64,000 bases of DNA from an uncultured Phascolarctobacterium sp. (GCA_958448515.1 CAUDEF010000002.1:1-64000), one strand, 5' to 3'. Shown: positions 8,620 to 17,405, counted from the stretch's first letter. Notes: generated by a model not told the origin, from the letters alone. Translations and numbers: made by a program.

Positions 8620-9279
8620 TTACTTATGATAATTACCTCCCTTACCTTCTGCCAAATCTACCAGCAGACGAGTAAAATTAGTTTTTGTAATACGGCCTGC
8701 AATTTCATAACTGCGCTTTCCATCATCCACAGTTCTTACTACCGGCAGGCAGTCAATTTCATTATCAATAATTTTTCTGGCTGCTGCAGCAACAGATTCA
8801 TCTTCCTGTACAACAATAATTTTTGCCAGCGGCGTCATAACCATCACAACAGGAATATCATGCAAGTCTGCATTATTAATAGCAGCTTTTAAAAGATCCT
8901 TTCTAGAAACAACTCCGGCTAAAAGCCCTTTTTCGTCCACTACAAAAACTGTACCTACATCTTCTAAAAACATTGTTACAACTGCTTCATATGCGCTTTT
9001 ATCCTGACTAATAGCAACAGGAACAGACTGCAGATCTTTAACTCTGATACCGGAAATCTCTTCCATCAGCATGCCCAATGTGTTCTTGCCAGTATAAAAA
9101 TAGCCCACTTTTGGCCGAGCATCCAAAATGCCGCCCATAACTAAAATTGCCAAATCACTTCTGAGGGCAGCTCTGGTAACATTTAAACGTTCTGCAATAT
9201 GTTCACCTGTAATCGGACCTTCCAAACGCACAATCTCTGCAATACGTTTTTGTCTATTACTTAAAGATATGATGTTCAC
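8620..9279 (-). CDS. CcpN/YqzB-like transcriptional regulator (HTH plus two CBS domains)
   Basis: A 219-residue regulator. The N-terminal winged helix (about 8-60: RQKRIAEIVRLEGPITGEHIAERLNVTRAALRSDLAIL) is followed by a pair of CBS domains (about 75-210), with TVFVVDEKGLLAGVVSRKDLLK and NEIDCLPVVRT segments that bind adenine nucleotides. It resembles Bacillus CcpN, which represses gluconeogenic genes and sits beside yqfL, the same partner as here. The GTG start at 9277-9279 aligns with the family N-terminus, though its ribosome site (AAAGGG) is unusually close. The gene tail encodes the ribosome site of the next gene. Confidence 0.85.
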   Translation of the reverse strand: MNIISLSNRQKRIAEIVRLEGPITGEHIAERLNVTRAALRSDLAILVMGGILDARPKVGYFYTGKNTLGMLMEEISGIRVKDLQSVPVAISQDKSAYEAVVTMFLEDVGTVFVVDEKGLLAGVVSRKDLLKAAINNADLHDIPVVMVMTPLAKIIVVQEDESVAAAARKIIDNEIDCLPVVRTVDDGKRSYEIAGRITKTNFTRLLVDLAEGKGGNYHK

Positions 9280-9383
9280 ACCCTTTCTAAACTACCTTAC
9301 ACAATTAGTATACACTACTTATCTTTTTTTTACTATAGTATGTACTAAATATTTTTTAATTTATCATGAAAAATTTTTACAAA

Positions 9384-9421
9384 AAATAAATACACCCGCA
9401 AACTTTTACAGGTGTATTTAT
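9384..9421 (-). terminator. Terminator of the FecBCD-type ABC operon
   Basis: The hairpin AATACACC/GGTGTATT with an intervening AC-rich loop is followed by a T-rich tract on the minus strand, just beyond the ATPase stop codon. The short stretch from 9280 to 9384 shows no other feature. Confidence 0.65.
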
Positions 9422-9425
9422 TACA

Positions 9426-10205
9426 TCATATCAAATCAACGGGTAAAACCGCTCTGCTGCCGTTGCTGCACATAAACTCATCTGCCTGAACCTGAAATAC
9501 TTCTGCCAAAAGATTTTTAGTAATTATCTTTTTAGGATCACCTTCTGCCACAAGCTCTCCTTTTTTTATAACTGCAGTATAATCGGCATATTGAATGGCG
9601 TGATTGAGTTCATGAACAACCATAACCACGGTAAGTCCCAGACTTTTATTTAATTTAACAAGCAGCTGCATAATTTCCAGCTGATGGCAGATATCAAGAT
9701 AAGTTGTAGGCTCATCAAGCACCAGAACCTTTGGTCTTTGCGCCAGAGCCATAGCAATCCATGCTCTTTGTCTTTCACCGCCGGAAAGCGTATTAATAAG
9801 CCTTCCTGACATTTTCAGCATACCAGTCTGGGTTAATGCCCAATTTACATGCTCTGCATCATCGGCGCTTCCTCTTCCCCAAAAACTGCGGTGAGGAAAA
9901 CGTCCCATCTCCACTAAATCCTTTACAGTCAAATCAGACGGAGCCTGCGGCGACTGGGTTAAAATCGCCAGGCATCTTGCAAATTCACGATGAGAAAAAT
10001 TCTTTATATCATTATCGGCAAAAAAAATTTTGCCATCATACGGTAAAATCCTTGATAAAGCTTTCAGAGTTGTACTTTTACCGCATCCATTGGGACCAAT
10101 AATCGCAGTAATTCTACCTTCAGGAATCTTTAAAGAAAAATCTCTGACAATCTTTTTCTCTGCAATACTGACATTAATTTTGTCCAAAGTGATTATTGTA
10201 CTCAT
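9426..10205 (-). CDS. ABC transporter ATP-binding protein, FecE/FhuC/BtuD type
   Basis: A 259-residue ATPase for a metal-chelate importer. The Walker A (GPNGCGKSTT), signature (LSGGERQRAWIAMALAQ), Walker B (VLVLDEPTTYLD) and switch His (VVHELNHA) motifs are all intact. It is the last gene of a binding protein-permease-ATPase operon, overlapping the permease stop by one base (TGATG). The family imports iron-siderophores, haem or cobalamin. The Fur-like site at the operon start favours an iron-linked substrate, but the exact ligand cannot be read from this protein. Confidence 0.9.
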   Translation of the reverse strand: MSTIITLDKINVSIAEKKIVRDFSLKIPEGRITAIIGPNGCGKSTTLKALSRILPYDGKIFFADNDIKNFSHREFARCLAILTQSPQAPSDLTVKDLVEMGRFPHRSFWGRGSADDAEHVNWALTQTGMLKMSGRLINTLSGGERQRAWIAMALAQRPKVLVLDEPTTYLDICHQLEIMQLLVKLNKSLGLTVVMVVHELNHAIQYADYTAVIKKGELVAEGDPKKIITKNLLAEVFQVQADEFMCSNGSRAVLPVDLI

Positions 10206-11230
10206 CAGATCTCCCTCCTTAACAAAAATAAGAAGAAAGGAGCACCTAAAAAGGCCATGATAATACCAACCGGAAGTTCTACCGGTGCAAAAATAACTCG
10301 TGCAAAGGTATCACTGAGCGTAACAGTAGCTATACCAAGCAAGGAGGCTGCCGGCAGTAAAAATCTGTAATCACTGCCAATAAGAAGTCTTGCCGCATGA
10401 GGCACAACCAATCCAACAAATCCTAAAAGCCCTACAACACTGACTGCACTGGCAGCCAAAAGAGCAGCTACGGCAGTCATGCAGATACGTGTTACCTCAA
10501 CATTTACCCCAAGGCCACGTGCCATTTCATCACCCAGCTGCAAAATATTAAGATATACAGAACCAGCCAAAGCAAGTATTAATCCGATTAAAGCATAAGG
10601 AAGAATAATATCAACATGGGGCCAGCTTCTTGCAGAAAGACCACCAATCATCCACATCAGTGCGCCATGAACTCTGTCACTATAAAAAATCATAAGTCCA
10701 CTGATACCTGCACTTAAAAATGCAGAAACAGCAACACCTGCCAGAATAATTCTTACAGGCTTTATACCGTTCTTCCAGGCAAGAATATAAATCGCTACAG
10801 CAGCCAGCATAGCTCCTATAAACGCTACAGGTGTAATAAGATACTCCAAGGCAGGAAAAAGTATCATAATAACGACACCAGCAAGACCTGCTCCGGAAGA
10901 AATTCCTATAATATGTGGATCAGCAAGAGGATTTCGCATCACTGCCTGCAATATAGCACCGGACAAAGATAAATTAATGCCTACAAGTGCTGCCACAATA
11001 GTTCGCGGCATACGAATATTCCAGATAATCTGACTTTGCGGGTCAGTTCCGGGATGCAGCAAAATGCTGACAATCTGTGATATCTGAATATTACTTGCCC
11101 CTTTGGTAAGGCTTAAAAAAATTCCGCTGACAGCTAATATGGCAAAAAGTATCAGAACACCTGCTCGCCAGATATTCCTTGATAAACCAAAATAACCGAC
11201 ACTGTCAGCAATGCTGTTTTTATTTTCCAT
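10205..11230 (-). CDS. ABC transporter permease, FecCD family
   Basis: A 341-residue integral membrane permease with about ten hydrophobic segments. The FecCD signatures are visible: the N-terminal RMPRTIVAALVGINLSLSGA loop, NPLADPHIIGISSGAGLAG, and GLVVPHAARLLIGSDYR, the loop that docks onto the ATPase. It moves iron-chelate, haem or cobalamin substrates delivered by the downstream-translated partners of the same operon. The start overlaps the end of the binding-protein gene by 11 bp, indicating tight coupling. Confidence 0.92.
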   Translation of the reverse strand: MENKNSIADSVGYFGLSRNIWRAGVLILFAILAVSGIFLSLTKGASNIQISQIVSILLHPGTDPQSQIIWNIRMPRTIVAALVGINLSLSGAILQAVMRNPLADPHIIGISSGAGLAGVVIMILFPALEYLITPVAFIGAMLAAVAIYILAWKNGIKPVRIILAGVAVSAFLSAGISGLMIFYSDRVHGALMWMIGGLSARSWPHVDIILPYALIGLILALAGSVYLNILQLGDEMARGLGVNVEVTRICMTAVAALLAASAVSVVGLLGFVGLVVPHAARLLIGSDYRFLLPAASLLGIATVTLSDTFARVIFAPVELPVGIIMAFLGAPFFLFLLRREI

Positions 11231-12164
11231 TATTTAAAACCTCTGGATAAATTTGTTGTGCCATATATTTTACAGCCTCAGGATATTCCAGTCCCGGATT
11301 AAGCAAAAACAATTTTTCCGGCAAAGCATACACTCTGCCATTTTTTACAGCATCCAAAGAAGCCCAGGCAGGATTATTTTTAAAATCATTTCTTAACCTG
11401 TTTTCAATCTCTTCAGCTTTGCCCATAGATGTTATAAAAATTATTTCCGGATTCTGCTCTACTAAAGCTTCCATACTGTAGGGCGTTTTATCACCATTAT
11501 GTAAATTAGCAGCGGCAACGTTTTCCAAGCCCAGAATATCACTTACACAACCGGCAATACTTTGACTTCCTTCAACTGTTACACTGCTTGCCGTAGCATG
11601 CATAATTACGATACGTTTCTTTTCTTTAGGTATGGCATCAACAACCTGCTTTATTTCATCATCAAGCAGCTTGCATTCAGCAAGAGCCCTATCTTCAGTT
11701 CCATAAACTTTTCCCAGCAAAGTTACCGTATTTTTTACATCATCATATGTTTTGACATTCAACTCAATAACTTTTATATTATTGGACTCCAATAAAGGTA
11801 CAAATTTTTCATGCTGGTTTTTGCCTGCCAAAACAAGATCAGGATTTAACCCAACCAAAGCTTCCATATTGATGTTATAGACAAATCCAACTTCAGGAAC
11901 TGACTGCATTTTTTCGGGAACATCAACAATTTTAGAGGTTGCCCGTCCTATAACGCTCCCGTCCACTGCTGCAATCATATTTAAAAATGACGGATTAAGG
12001 GCTACAACACGTTCAGGTTTTTTATCCAATATAACATTTCTTCCCGCCGCATCAGTAATATTGGCAAAACTTTCTCCTGCAGGTTTTGCTGCAGTATTTT
12101 CACTGCTGCATCCCAAAATAAGAAAACTCAGCACTAAAAATAATAAATATATAACTTTCTTCAT
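11220..12164 (-). CDS. Lipoprotein substrate-binding protein of the iron/cobalamin-type ABC importer
   Basis: A 314-residue class III periplasmic binding protein (FecB/BtuF family). The N-terminus is a lipoprotein signal (SFLILGC lipobox, Cys19). The mature part opens with ITDAAGRNVILDKKPERVVAL, the usual first lobe of this family; the two lobes are joined by a long helix (about 145-185). The ATG at 12162-12164 follows AAAGGAG. It is the first gene of the three-gene operon, and its leader carries a promoter with a Fur-box-like sequence immediately downstream. Iron-chelate or haem is therefore the most likely ligand; cobalamin is the alternative. Confidence 0.9.
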   Translation of the reverse strand: MKKVIYLLFLVLSFLILGCSSENTAAKPAGESFANITDAAGRNVILDKKPERVVALNPSFLNMIAAVDGSVIGRATSKIVDVPEKMQSVPEVGFVYNINMEALVGLNPDLVLAGKNQHEKFVPLLESNNIKVIELNVKTYDDVKNTVTLLGKVYGTEDRALAECKLLDDEIKQVVDAIPKEKKRIVIMHATASSVTVEGSQSIAGCVSDILGLENVAAANLHNGDKTPYSMEALVEQNPEIIFITSMGKAEEIENRLRNDFKNNPAWASLDAVKNGRVYALPEKLFLLNPGLEYPEAVKYMAQQIYPEVLNNGK

Positions 12165-12226
12165 AAGCTAAACTCCTTTGTATTGCAAAATACAATATGC
12201 TTCATTAATAAAATCAATAACAGACT

Positions 12227-12245
12227 AGTAATAAGTATCATTAGT
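12227..12245. promoter_or_regulatory. Fur-box-like operator
   Basis: The 19-bp sequence AGTAATAAGTATCATTAGT matches the classic Fur box at about 13 of 19 positions and is roughly palindromic. It lies at about +3 to +21 of the ABC operon transcript, a position where binding would repress. Assignment is by eye. Confidence 0.5.
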
Positions 12246-12254
12246 ATTTAAAAC

Positions 12255-12283
12255 ATAATAGCACAATCTTTAATGTCAGTCAA
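12255..12283 (-). promoter_or_regulatory. Promoter of the FecBCD-type operon
   Basis: On the minus strand TTGACT (12278-12283) and TATTAT (12255-12260) are spaced by exactly 17 bp. The predicted transcript starts just before the Fur-box-like site. Confidence 0.7.
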
Positions 12284-12294
12284 CGTAAATGCAC

Positions 12295-12323
12295 TTGTCC
12301 CTGCTTTGGCGCTTTGTTATAAT
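12295..12323 (+). promoter_or_regulatory. Promoter of the DUF896/pseudouridine synthase operon
   Basis: TTGTCC (12295-12300) and TATAAT (12318-12323) are 17 bp apart, 23 bp before the DUF896 start codon. It is divergent from the ABC operon promoter, with about 12 bp between the two -35 boxes. Confidence 0.65.
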
Positions 12324-12346
12324 TGCATATAAAGGAGTGTTTTACT

Positions 12347-12535
12347 ATGGAAATAAACGAACTTATAAAACGTATTAATGAACTGGCTAAAAAGAAAAAA
12401 ACTACCGGTCTTTCTCTCGAAGAGCAGATAGAACAAAAAGAACTTTATCAGATTTATCTTGGTAACATTCGCAGTCAGCTGAAAGCACAGCTTGATAATA
12501 TTGAAATTGTTGATGAAGAACCTGCAAAACATTGA
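12347..12535 (+). CDS. DUF896 (YnzC-type) small protein
   Basis: A 62-residue helical, highly charged protein (MEINELIKRINELAKKKKTT, then LEEQIEQKELYQIYLGNIRSQLKAQLDNIEI) matching the DUF896/YnzC family of short cytoplasmic two-helix proteins found across Firmicutes. In Bacillus a family member is linked to the SOS-controlled yneA operon, but the molecular role is not established. The ATG at 12347 has an AAAGGAG site; an upstream in-frame start at 12323 overlaps the -10 box and is rejected. The stop overlaps the next gene's start (TGATG). Confidence 0.8.
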   Translation: MEINELIKRINELAKKKKTTGLSLEEQIEQKELYQIYLGNIRSQLKAQLDNIEIVDEEPAKH

Positions 12536-13188
12536 TGATTAACACCAATATACTTCAGCAATATATAGCCTTTGAAGATGATTATCTGCTTATTATTGAT
12601 AAACCAGCAGGAATGCTTGTTCATCCTACAGTAAATGAAAACGGCAATACTTTATATGACTATGTTGCGGCATATTATAAACAAAAAGAATTGCCTTTTG
12701 GCATTCATCCTGTTTCAAGGCTTGACCGCAATACTTCCGGACTTGTAACTTTTGCCAAAGAGCCTGTTGTCCAGCACTGGCTTTCGCAGCAGGAAATGCA
12801 AAAAGAATATCTGGCAATTGTCTGTGGTAACATAACTGCAGATGAAGGAATTATCGAAGCCCCTATTGCCAGAAAAGAAGGCAGTATTATCGAGCGCTGC
12901 GTTAGTCCTGATGGAAAATATGCCAAAACTGCTTATAAAGTTCTGAAAAGAATAAACGGCAAAACCTTACTTCAAATAAGACTTTTCACGGGGCGTACTC
13001 ATCAGATACGAGTACATCTGGCCTATATAAGACATCCGCTTTTTAATGATAACCTCTATGGCACACCCGGTCCTCAGAGCAGACATGCTTTGCACGCCTG
13101 GAAATTATCCTTTGTTCATCCTGTCAGTGATCTTCCATTAGAAATAACTCGCGCTTTACCGGAAGATTTAAGAAAAATTATATACTAA
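12535..13188 (+). CDS. RluA-family pseudouridine synthase
   Basis: A 217-residue RNA pseudouridine synthase that isomerises uridine in rRNA or tRNA. The catalytic motif HPVSRLDRNTSGLVTFAK holds the essential Asp. The LLIIDKPAGMLVHPT opening and the QIRLFTGRTHQIRVHLAYIRHPLFND C-terminal motif are family signatures. The N-terminal S4 RNA-binding domain of RluC/RluD is absent, so this is a short RluA type and the target base is not predictable. ATG at 12535 overlaps the DUF896 stop; a TTG one codon earlier is possible. Confidence 0.9.
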   Translation: MINTNILQQYIAFEDDYLLIIDKPAGMLVHPTVNENGNTLYDYVAAYYKQKELPFGIHPVSRLDRNTSGLVTFAKEPVVQHWLSQQEMQKEYLAIVCGNITADEGIIEAPIARKEGSIIERCVSPDGKYAKTAYKVLKRINGKTLLQIRLFTGRTHQIRVHLAYIRHPLFNDNLYGTPGPQSRHALHAWKLSFVHPVSDLPLEITRALPEDLRKIIY

Positions 13189-13249
13189 AAAGTTATATAG
13201 TATGCTATAATTTACTCAATAAATGTTAAATTTTAAGGAGGAATCTTAG

Positions 13250-14179
13250 ATGCCTTTAGTTACATCTACCGAAATGTTCAAAAAAGCTTACGAAGGTAAA
13301 TATGCGGTTGGTGCCTTCAATGTAAATAATATGGAAATTATTCAGGGTATTGTTGAAGCAGCAAAACAGGAACAATCTCCTATTATACTGCAGGTTTCTG
13401 CCGGTGCACGCAAATATGCAAATCATATTTACCTTATGAAACTTGTTGAAGCAGCTGTAGAAGAAAGCGGTCTTCCTATCTGCCTGCATCTTGATCACGG
13501 CGAAGATTTTGAAATCTGCAAAGCATGCGTTGACGGCGGCTTTACATCTGTTATGATTGATGGCAGCAAACATCCTTTTGAAGAAAACATCGAACTTACA
13601 CGCAGAGTTGTAGAATATGCTCACAGCAAAGGTGTTGTCGTTGAAGCTGAACTTGGCCGTCTTGCAGGCGTTGAAGATGCAGTAAAAGTTAATGCCAAAG
13701 ACGCAACCTACACAGATCCTGATCAGGCTGTGGAATTTGTAGAACGTACCGGTGTAGATTCTCTGGCAATCGCAATTGGTACCAGCCATGGTGCATACAA
13801 ATTTAAAGGTAAACCCGAGCTTGATTTTGCTCGCCTTGAAAAAATTTCCAATATGCTTCCTAATTTCCCTCTTGTTCTTCACGGAGCATCTACTGTAATT
13901 CCTGCTTTTGTTGAAGAATGCAACAAATATGGCGGTAAGCTTGACGGTGCGCAAGGTGTACCTGAAGACATGCTTTTACAAGCTGGTAAATTTGGCGTAT
14001 GCAAAATTAATATTGATACAGATTTACGTCTGGCAATGACTGCATCCGTTCGTAAACATCTCGCAGAGCATCCTGCTGATTTTGATCCTCGTCAATACTT
14101 GAAACCTGCCCGCCAGGCAATTCAGGACATGGTTGCTCACAAAATGCGCAACGTTTTAAACAGCTCTAACAGATTATAA
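13250..14179 (+). CDS. fba: Class II fructose-1,6-bisphosphate aldolase
   Basis: A 309-residue zinc-dependent aldolase that cleaves fructose-1,6-bisphosphate to DHAP and glyceraldehyde-3-phosphate, or runs in reverse for gluconeogenesis. Visible motifs include CLHLDHGEDFE (the catalytic Asp and a metal-binding His), VVVEAELGRLAG, AIGTSHGAYKF, LVLHGAST and KINIDTDLR. The ATG at 13250 follows a strong AAGGAGGAATC site. A TATAAT at 13206-13211 may be its -10 box but the -35 is poor. The CcpN-like regulator earlier in the window belongs to a family that acts on the same pathway. Confidence 0.95.
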   Translation: MPLVTSTEMFKKAYEGKYAVGAFNVNNMEIIQGIVEAAKQEQSPIILQVSAGARKYANHIYLMKLVEAAVEESGLPICLHLDHGEDFEICKACVDGGFTSVMIDGSKHPFEENIELTRRVVEYAHSKGVVVEAELGRLAGVEDAVKVNAKDATYTDPDQAVEFVERTGVDSLAIAIGTSHGAYKFKGKPELDFARLEKISNMLPNFPLVLHGASTVIPAFVEECNKYGGKLDGAQGVPEDMLLQAGKFGVCKINIDTDLRLAMTASVRKHLAEHPADFDPRQYLKPARQAIQDMVAHKMRNVLNSSNRL

Positions 14180-14188
14180 TATTTTAAA

Positions 14189-14225
14189 TTAAAAAGTCGC
14201 AATTCATTAGAATTGCGACTTTTTG
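14189..14225. terminator. Bidirectional terminator between fba and thiE
   Basis: The perfect hairpin AAAAAGTCGCAATTC/GAATTGCGACTTTTT is flanked by A and T runs, so it ends both fba (+) and the thi operon (-). Confidence 0.88.
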
Positions 14226-14244
14226 TTTTTACCAAGCATTTTTG

Positions 14245-14808
14245 TTACAGCTTCATAAAAGCTGACATCATACAGGCGCCATCAGCCAAGCTTTCTTTTA
14301 TCAGGTTAACACTGGCAAAGTCAATTCCACCTATAGCATATACCGGAACAGATACACTCTGACACACGGTATTCAAACTGGCGATACCTTTTCCTTTTAA
14401 TCCAGCTTTGCAGTCAGTTTCAAAAACATTACCAAAAACCAGATAATCAGCACCATGCTGCTCAGCTAAAACAGCTTCTTCTTTGCTATGTACAGATACG
14501 CCTGTTTTTACAAACTGGTTTTTAATTTTTTGAAATTCAGCAGACATAAATATATTAAAAGGAAGATGCATTGCTGAAAAATGCCGCTCAGCAACATTCT
14601 TCCAAAAGTAATGTGCTACAAACTCAATATCATTACTTTCGCATAACTGCTTAATTTCTGCACCCATTTTGAAATATTCTTCAGCAGACAAATCTTTTTC
14701 CCTCAAAATAAGCATGTCAGGCTTATTTTTAAGTTTAGCAACTTGCTCTATTTGTTCAAATAAATTATCACATAATTTACGATTGGTAACAGCAATAATT
14801 TTAAACAT
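14245..14808 (-). CDS. Thiamine-phosphate synthase-like protein (ThiE/TenI family)
   Basis: A 187-residue TIM-barrel protein of the ThiE/TenI family, last gene of the thi operon. Visible are the KIIAVTNRK first strand, the MLILREKDLS phosphate/pyrimidine-site strand, the VSVHSKEEA strand, DYLVFGNVFETDCK and PVYAIGGIDF. ThiE joins HMP-pyrophosphate to the thiazole phosphate; TenI proteins instead aromatise the thiazole tautomer (TenI) and keep the same fold. It is shorter than ThiE (about 210), with a reduced C-terminus, so TenI-like activity is quite possible. The start chosen (third codon of the open frame) is 7 nt from GGAG and lies inside the thiH 3' end. Confidence 0.75.
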   Translation of the reverse strand: MFKIIAVTNRKLCDNLFEQIEQVAKLKNKPDMLILREKDLSAEEYFKMGAEIKQLCESNDIEFVAHYFWKNVAERHFSAMHLPFNIFMSAEFQKIKNQFVKTGVSVHSKEEAVLAEQHGADYLVFGNVFETDCKAGLKGKGIASLNTVCQSVSVPVYAIGGIDFASVNLIKESLADGACMMSAFMKL

Positions 14809-16000
14809 AAACATACTCCGCCATCACAGGCTGCAGATTATTTTCTTCCAGAGCATGATAAATTTCAGTTAAAGATCTGCTGTCAGCAATTTCAAACTGA
14901 TCGTCACCTGCATCTTTTTGTGTAGTATGACAGCCAACACCAGTGCTTACACCTGCAGAAATTTTATTAGCCGCCAGTACCATCAGATTATCACGCATTT
15001 CAGCGCATTCTCTGCTGGATACTACAATAGAAGCAAAAGGTAAAAACAAACGATAAGCCAAAACTATTTGTACCAGTTCTTTTTCATGGACATCAACAGC
15101 ATTAAGCTTATCATTATTAATGATAGGACGTAGTCTGGGGCATGATAAGCTTATTTCTGCATGCGGATATTTCCGCTGCAAAAGATAGGCATGAAGTCCT
15201 GTAGCAAGAGCGTCTTTACGAAAATCATCCAAACCAAGCAAAGCAGCAAAGCCTACCCCGCGCATACCGCCTAATACAGCCCTTTCCTGAGAGTAAAATC
15301 TGTAAGGAAAAATCCTTTTATACCCTTCAAGATGCAAATGCTCATAGCGGTCACTGTTATATGTTTCCTGAAAAACAGTAACATAATCAGCACCACAATT
15401 ATGCAGATAACGATATTCATCTGTATTGACAGGGTAAATTTCAATGCCCACAACCTTAAAATATTTCTGCGCCATCTGACATGCTTTGCCTATATACTCA
15501 ACATCGGACATAGCCCTGCTTTCTCCGGTTAATAAAAGCACTTCCTGAATACCGCTGTCAGCAATACTTTTCATTTCCTCTTCCATTTGCTCCATAGAAA
15601 GCTTAGCGCGTTTTATCTTATTATGGCTGTTAAAACCGCAATAAACACAATAATTTTCACAGTAATTGGCCAAATATATAGGCGTAAAAATATTTACTGA
15701 ATTGCCAAAATAACGTCTGCGTTCCTGTTTTGCATGAAATGCCATATCTTCAAGCATATCAGCTGCAGCACCAGATAAAAGTGCTGCAAAATCTTCAACA
15801 GTTCTGTTACGCTTTGCCAGAGCTTTTTCTACATCAGCTTTCGTGTACTTTTTGCTGCAGTACTTATCAACAAGCTCTAAAACACGCTGCAGCATATCAG
15901 AATCGATAATTTCCATATCTGGCAGATACTGCATATGATCAGTTTTTTCTATACTGTTATAGGCACTTTCACTTAACCCAAATAAATCTTTATTTTCCAC
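14801..16000 (-). CDS. thiH: 2-iminoacetate synthase ThiH (radical SAM)
   Basis: Cleaves tyrosine to dehydroglycine (2-iminoacetate) and p-cresol for assembly of the thiamine thiazole; 399 residues, anaerobic route. The radical-SAM cluster is CX3CX2C in ANYCENYCVYCGF (about residues 113-121), followed by the biotin/thiamine-synthesis-associated C-terminal domain (SCPRLRPI, TGVGCHTTQKDAGDDQFEI). It lies 11 bp after thiG and overlaps thiE. ThiH rather than the oxygenase ThiO is expected in an anaerobe. Confidence 0.95.
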   Translation of the reverse strand: MENKDLFGLSESAYNSIEKTDHMQYLPDMEIIDSDMLQRVLELVDKYCSKKYTKADVEKALAKRNRTVEDFAALLSGAAADMLEDMAFHAKQERRRYFGNSVNIFTPIYLANYCENYCVYCGFNSHNKIKRAKLSMEQMEEEMKSIADSGIQEVLLLTGESRAMSDVEYIGKACQMAQKYFKVVGIEIYPVNTDEYRYLHNCGADYVTVFQETYNSDRYEHLHLEGYKRIFPYRFYSQERAVLGGMRGVGFAALLGLDDFRKDALATGLHAYLLQRKYPHAEISLSCPRLRPIINNDKLNAVDVHEKELVQIVLAYRLFLPFASIVVSSRECAEMRDNLMVLAANKISAGVSTGVGCHTTQKDAGDDQFEIADSRSLTEIYHALEENNLQPVMAEYVYV

Positions 16001-16011
16001 AGCAAAGCCTC

Positions 16012-16785
16012 CTATTTACGTATAAATCCTGTAAGAGGAGATGACGCACTGGCAAAGCTTCTGCTTTCACCAATACCAGCAAGATACGCTTTTCTTCCCG
16101 CTTCTACAGCACTCTTAAATGCAGCAGCCATCATAACAATATTATCTGCACTGGCAATAGCAGTATTGACCATTACTGCTGCAGCACCCATTTCCATAGC
16201 TTCACACGCCTGTGAAGGTTTACCAATTCCGGCATCAACTATTACAGGAAGATCAATTTCATCTATTAAAATCTGGATAAAATTTTTCGTACATAATCCC
16301 TGATTGCTGCCAATAGGAGCACCTAAAGGCATTACACAGGCAGCACCTGCATTTACCATATCTCTTGCAGACTGCAAATCCGGGTACATATACGGCATAA
16401 CAATAAAGCCCTCTTTAGCCAGTATCTCTGTTGCCTTTACTGTTTCGTAATTATCAGGAAGCAAATATTTGCTGTCCTTAATAATCTCTATTTTTACAAA
16501 TTCTGTTCCACATAATTCTCTTGCCATCCGCGCAATTCTCACAGTTTCATCAGCATTTCTTGCACCGGATGTATTAGGCAATAACGTAATATTTTCAGGT
16601 ATATAATCAAGTATATTAGCCATATTACCGCAGTTTGCTCTGCGCAGGGCAAGTGTAATTATTTCTGCCCCTGCGTTGGCAACAGCTGCCTGTATCAATT
16701 CCAGTGAATACTTTCCAGACCCCAAAATAAATCTGGAATTAAATTTTTTATTACCCAATTGCAAATAATCTTTTTCCATCTTCAT
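16012..16785 (-). CDS. thiG: Thiazole synthase ThiG
   Basis: Condenses deoxyxylulose-5-phosphate, dehydroglycine and ThiS-thiocarboxylate into the thiazole ring; 257 residues. Family motifs are clear: FILGSGKYS, ITLALRRAN (the Schiff-base region would carry Lys in this TIM barrel), LLPNTSGARNADE, KIEIIKDSKYLLPD, MPLGAPIGSNQGL and VIVDAGIGKPSQA. The start overlaps thiF by four bases (ATGA-type coupling). Confidence 0.96.
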   Translation of the reverse strand: MKMEKDYLQLGNKKFNSRFILGSGKYSLELIQAAVANAGAEIITLALRRANCGNMANILDYIPENITLLPNTSGARNADETVRIARMARELCGTEFVKIEIIKDSKYLLPDNYETVKATEILAKEGFIVMPYMYPDLQSARDMVNAGAACVMPLGAPIGSNQGLCTKNFIQILIDEIDLPVIVDAGIGKPSQACEAMEMGAAAVMVNTAIASADNIVMMAAAFKSAVEAGRKAYLAGIGESRSFASASSPLTGFIRK

Positions 16786-17405
16786 ATCTCCATCCCTAAA
16801 ATTATTCTTGCTACCACATTAGCCTGATGAGCAGCACACACTGCCACTCTTGCTGCTGATAAAGCAAAATCATTACAGTCAGATATACTGTCGCCGCAAA
16901 CAAAAAATCTGTCAGTAATTTTTCTTGTTTTAATTAAATTACAGTCACCAAAACCTGCCATTCCTGAAGCACTAATGATAACTTTATCCTTACTTTCAGT
17001 AAGAACATAATTTACCAGCATAGCCTTTGTATCAGGTACATCAAAAGCTTCACAAATCAGCTTATCCTCCGCAAAAATCTCTGCAATATTATCCTCTGTA
17101 ACAAGCTTTCTGCTTGTTTTCACATTTATCGCAGGATTTATTCTGTAGAGTATATTTTTTAAAGCATCAGTTTTATATTTCCCTATATCTTCCGGCATAT
17201 AACACTGCCTGTTCAAATTGCTGACATCAACCTTATCAAAATCAATCAGATGCAGATTACCTATACCCATTCTGCATAAAAACACGGCAATATTGCTACC
17301 CAACCCCCCCAATCCGGCTATCGCAACATGCGCTGCAGACATTTTATTTATATAATCAGCTCCATGTCTTGCGGCCAGTGCCTGCTGAAATAAATTCATT
17401 AACAA
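16782..17405 (-). CDS. thiF: ThiS adenylyltransferase ThiF
   Basis: A 207-residue E1-like enzyme that adenylates the C-terminal Gly-Gly of ThiS. The nucleotide-binding GLGGLGSNIAVFLCRMGIG, DFDKVDVSNLNRQCY and the NPAINV strand of the MoeB/ThiF fold are visible. It is the short clostridial form, lacking the C-terminal rhodanese domain. It starts one base after the thiS stop, so translation is coupled. The second Met (17399) is an equally possible start. Confidence 0.92.
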   Translation of the reverse strand: MLMNLFQQALAARHGADYINKMSAAHVAIAGLGGLGSNIAVFLCRMGIGNLHLIDFDKVDVSNLNRQCYMPEDIGKYKTDALKNILYRINPAINVKTSRKLVTEDNIAEIFAEDKLICEAFDVPDTKAMLVNYVLTESKDKVIISASGMAGFGDCNLIKTRKITDRFFVCGDSISDCNDFALSAARVAVCAAHQANVVARIILGMEI

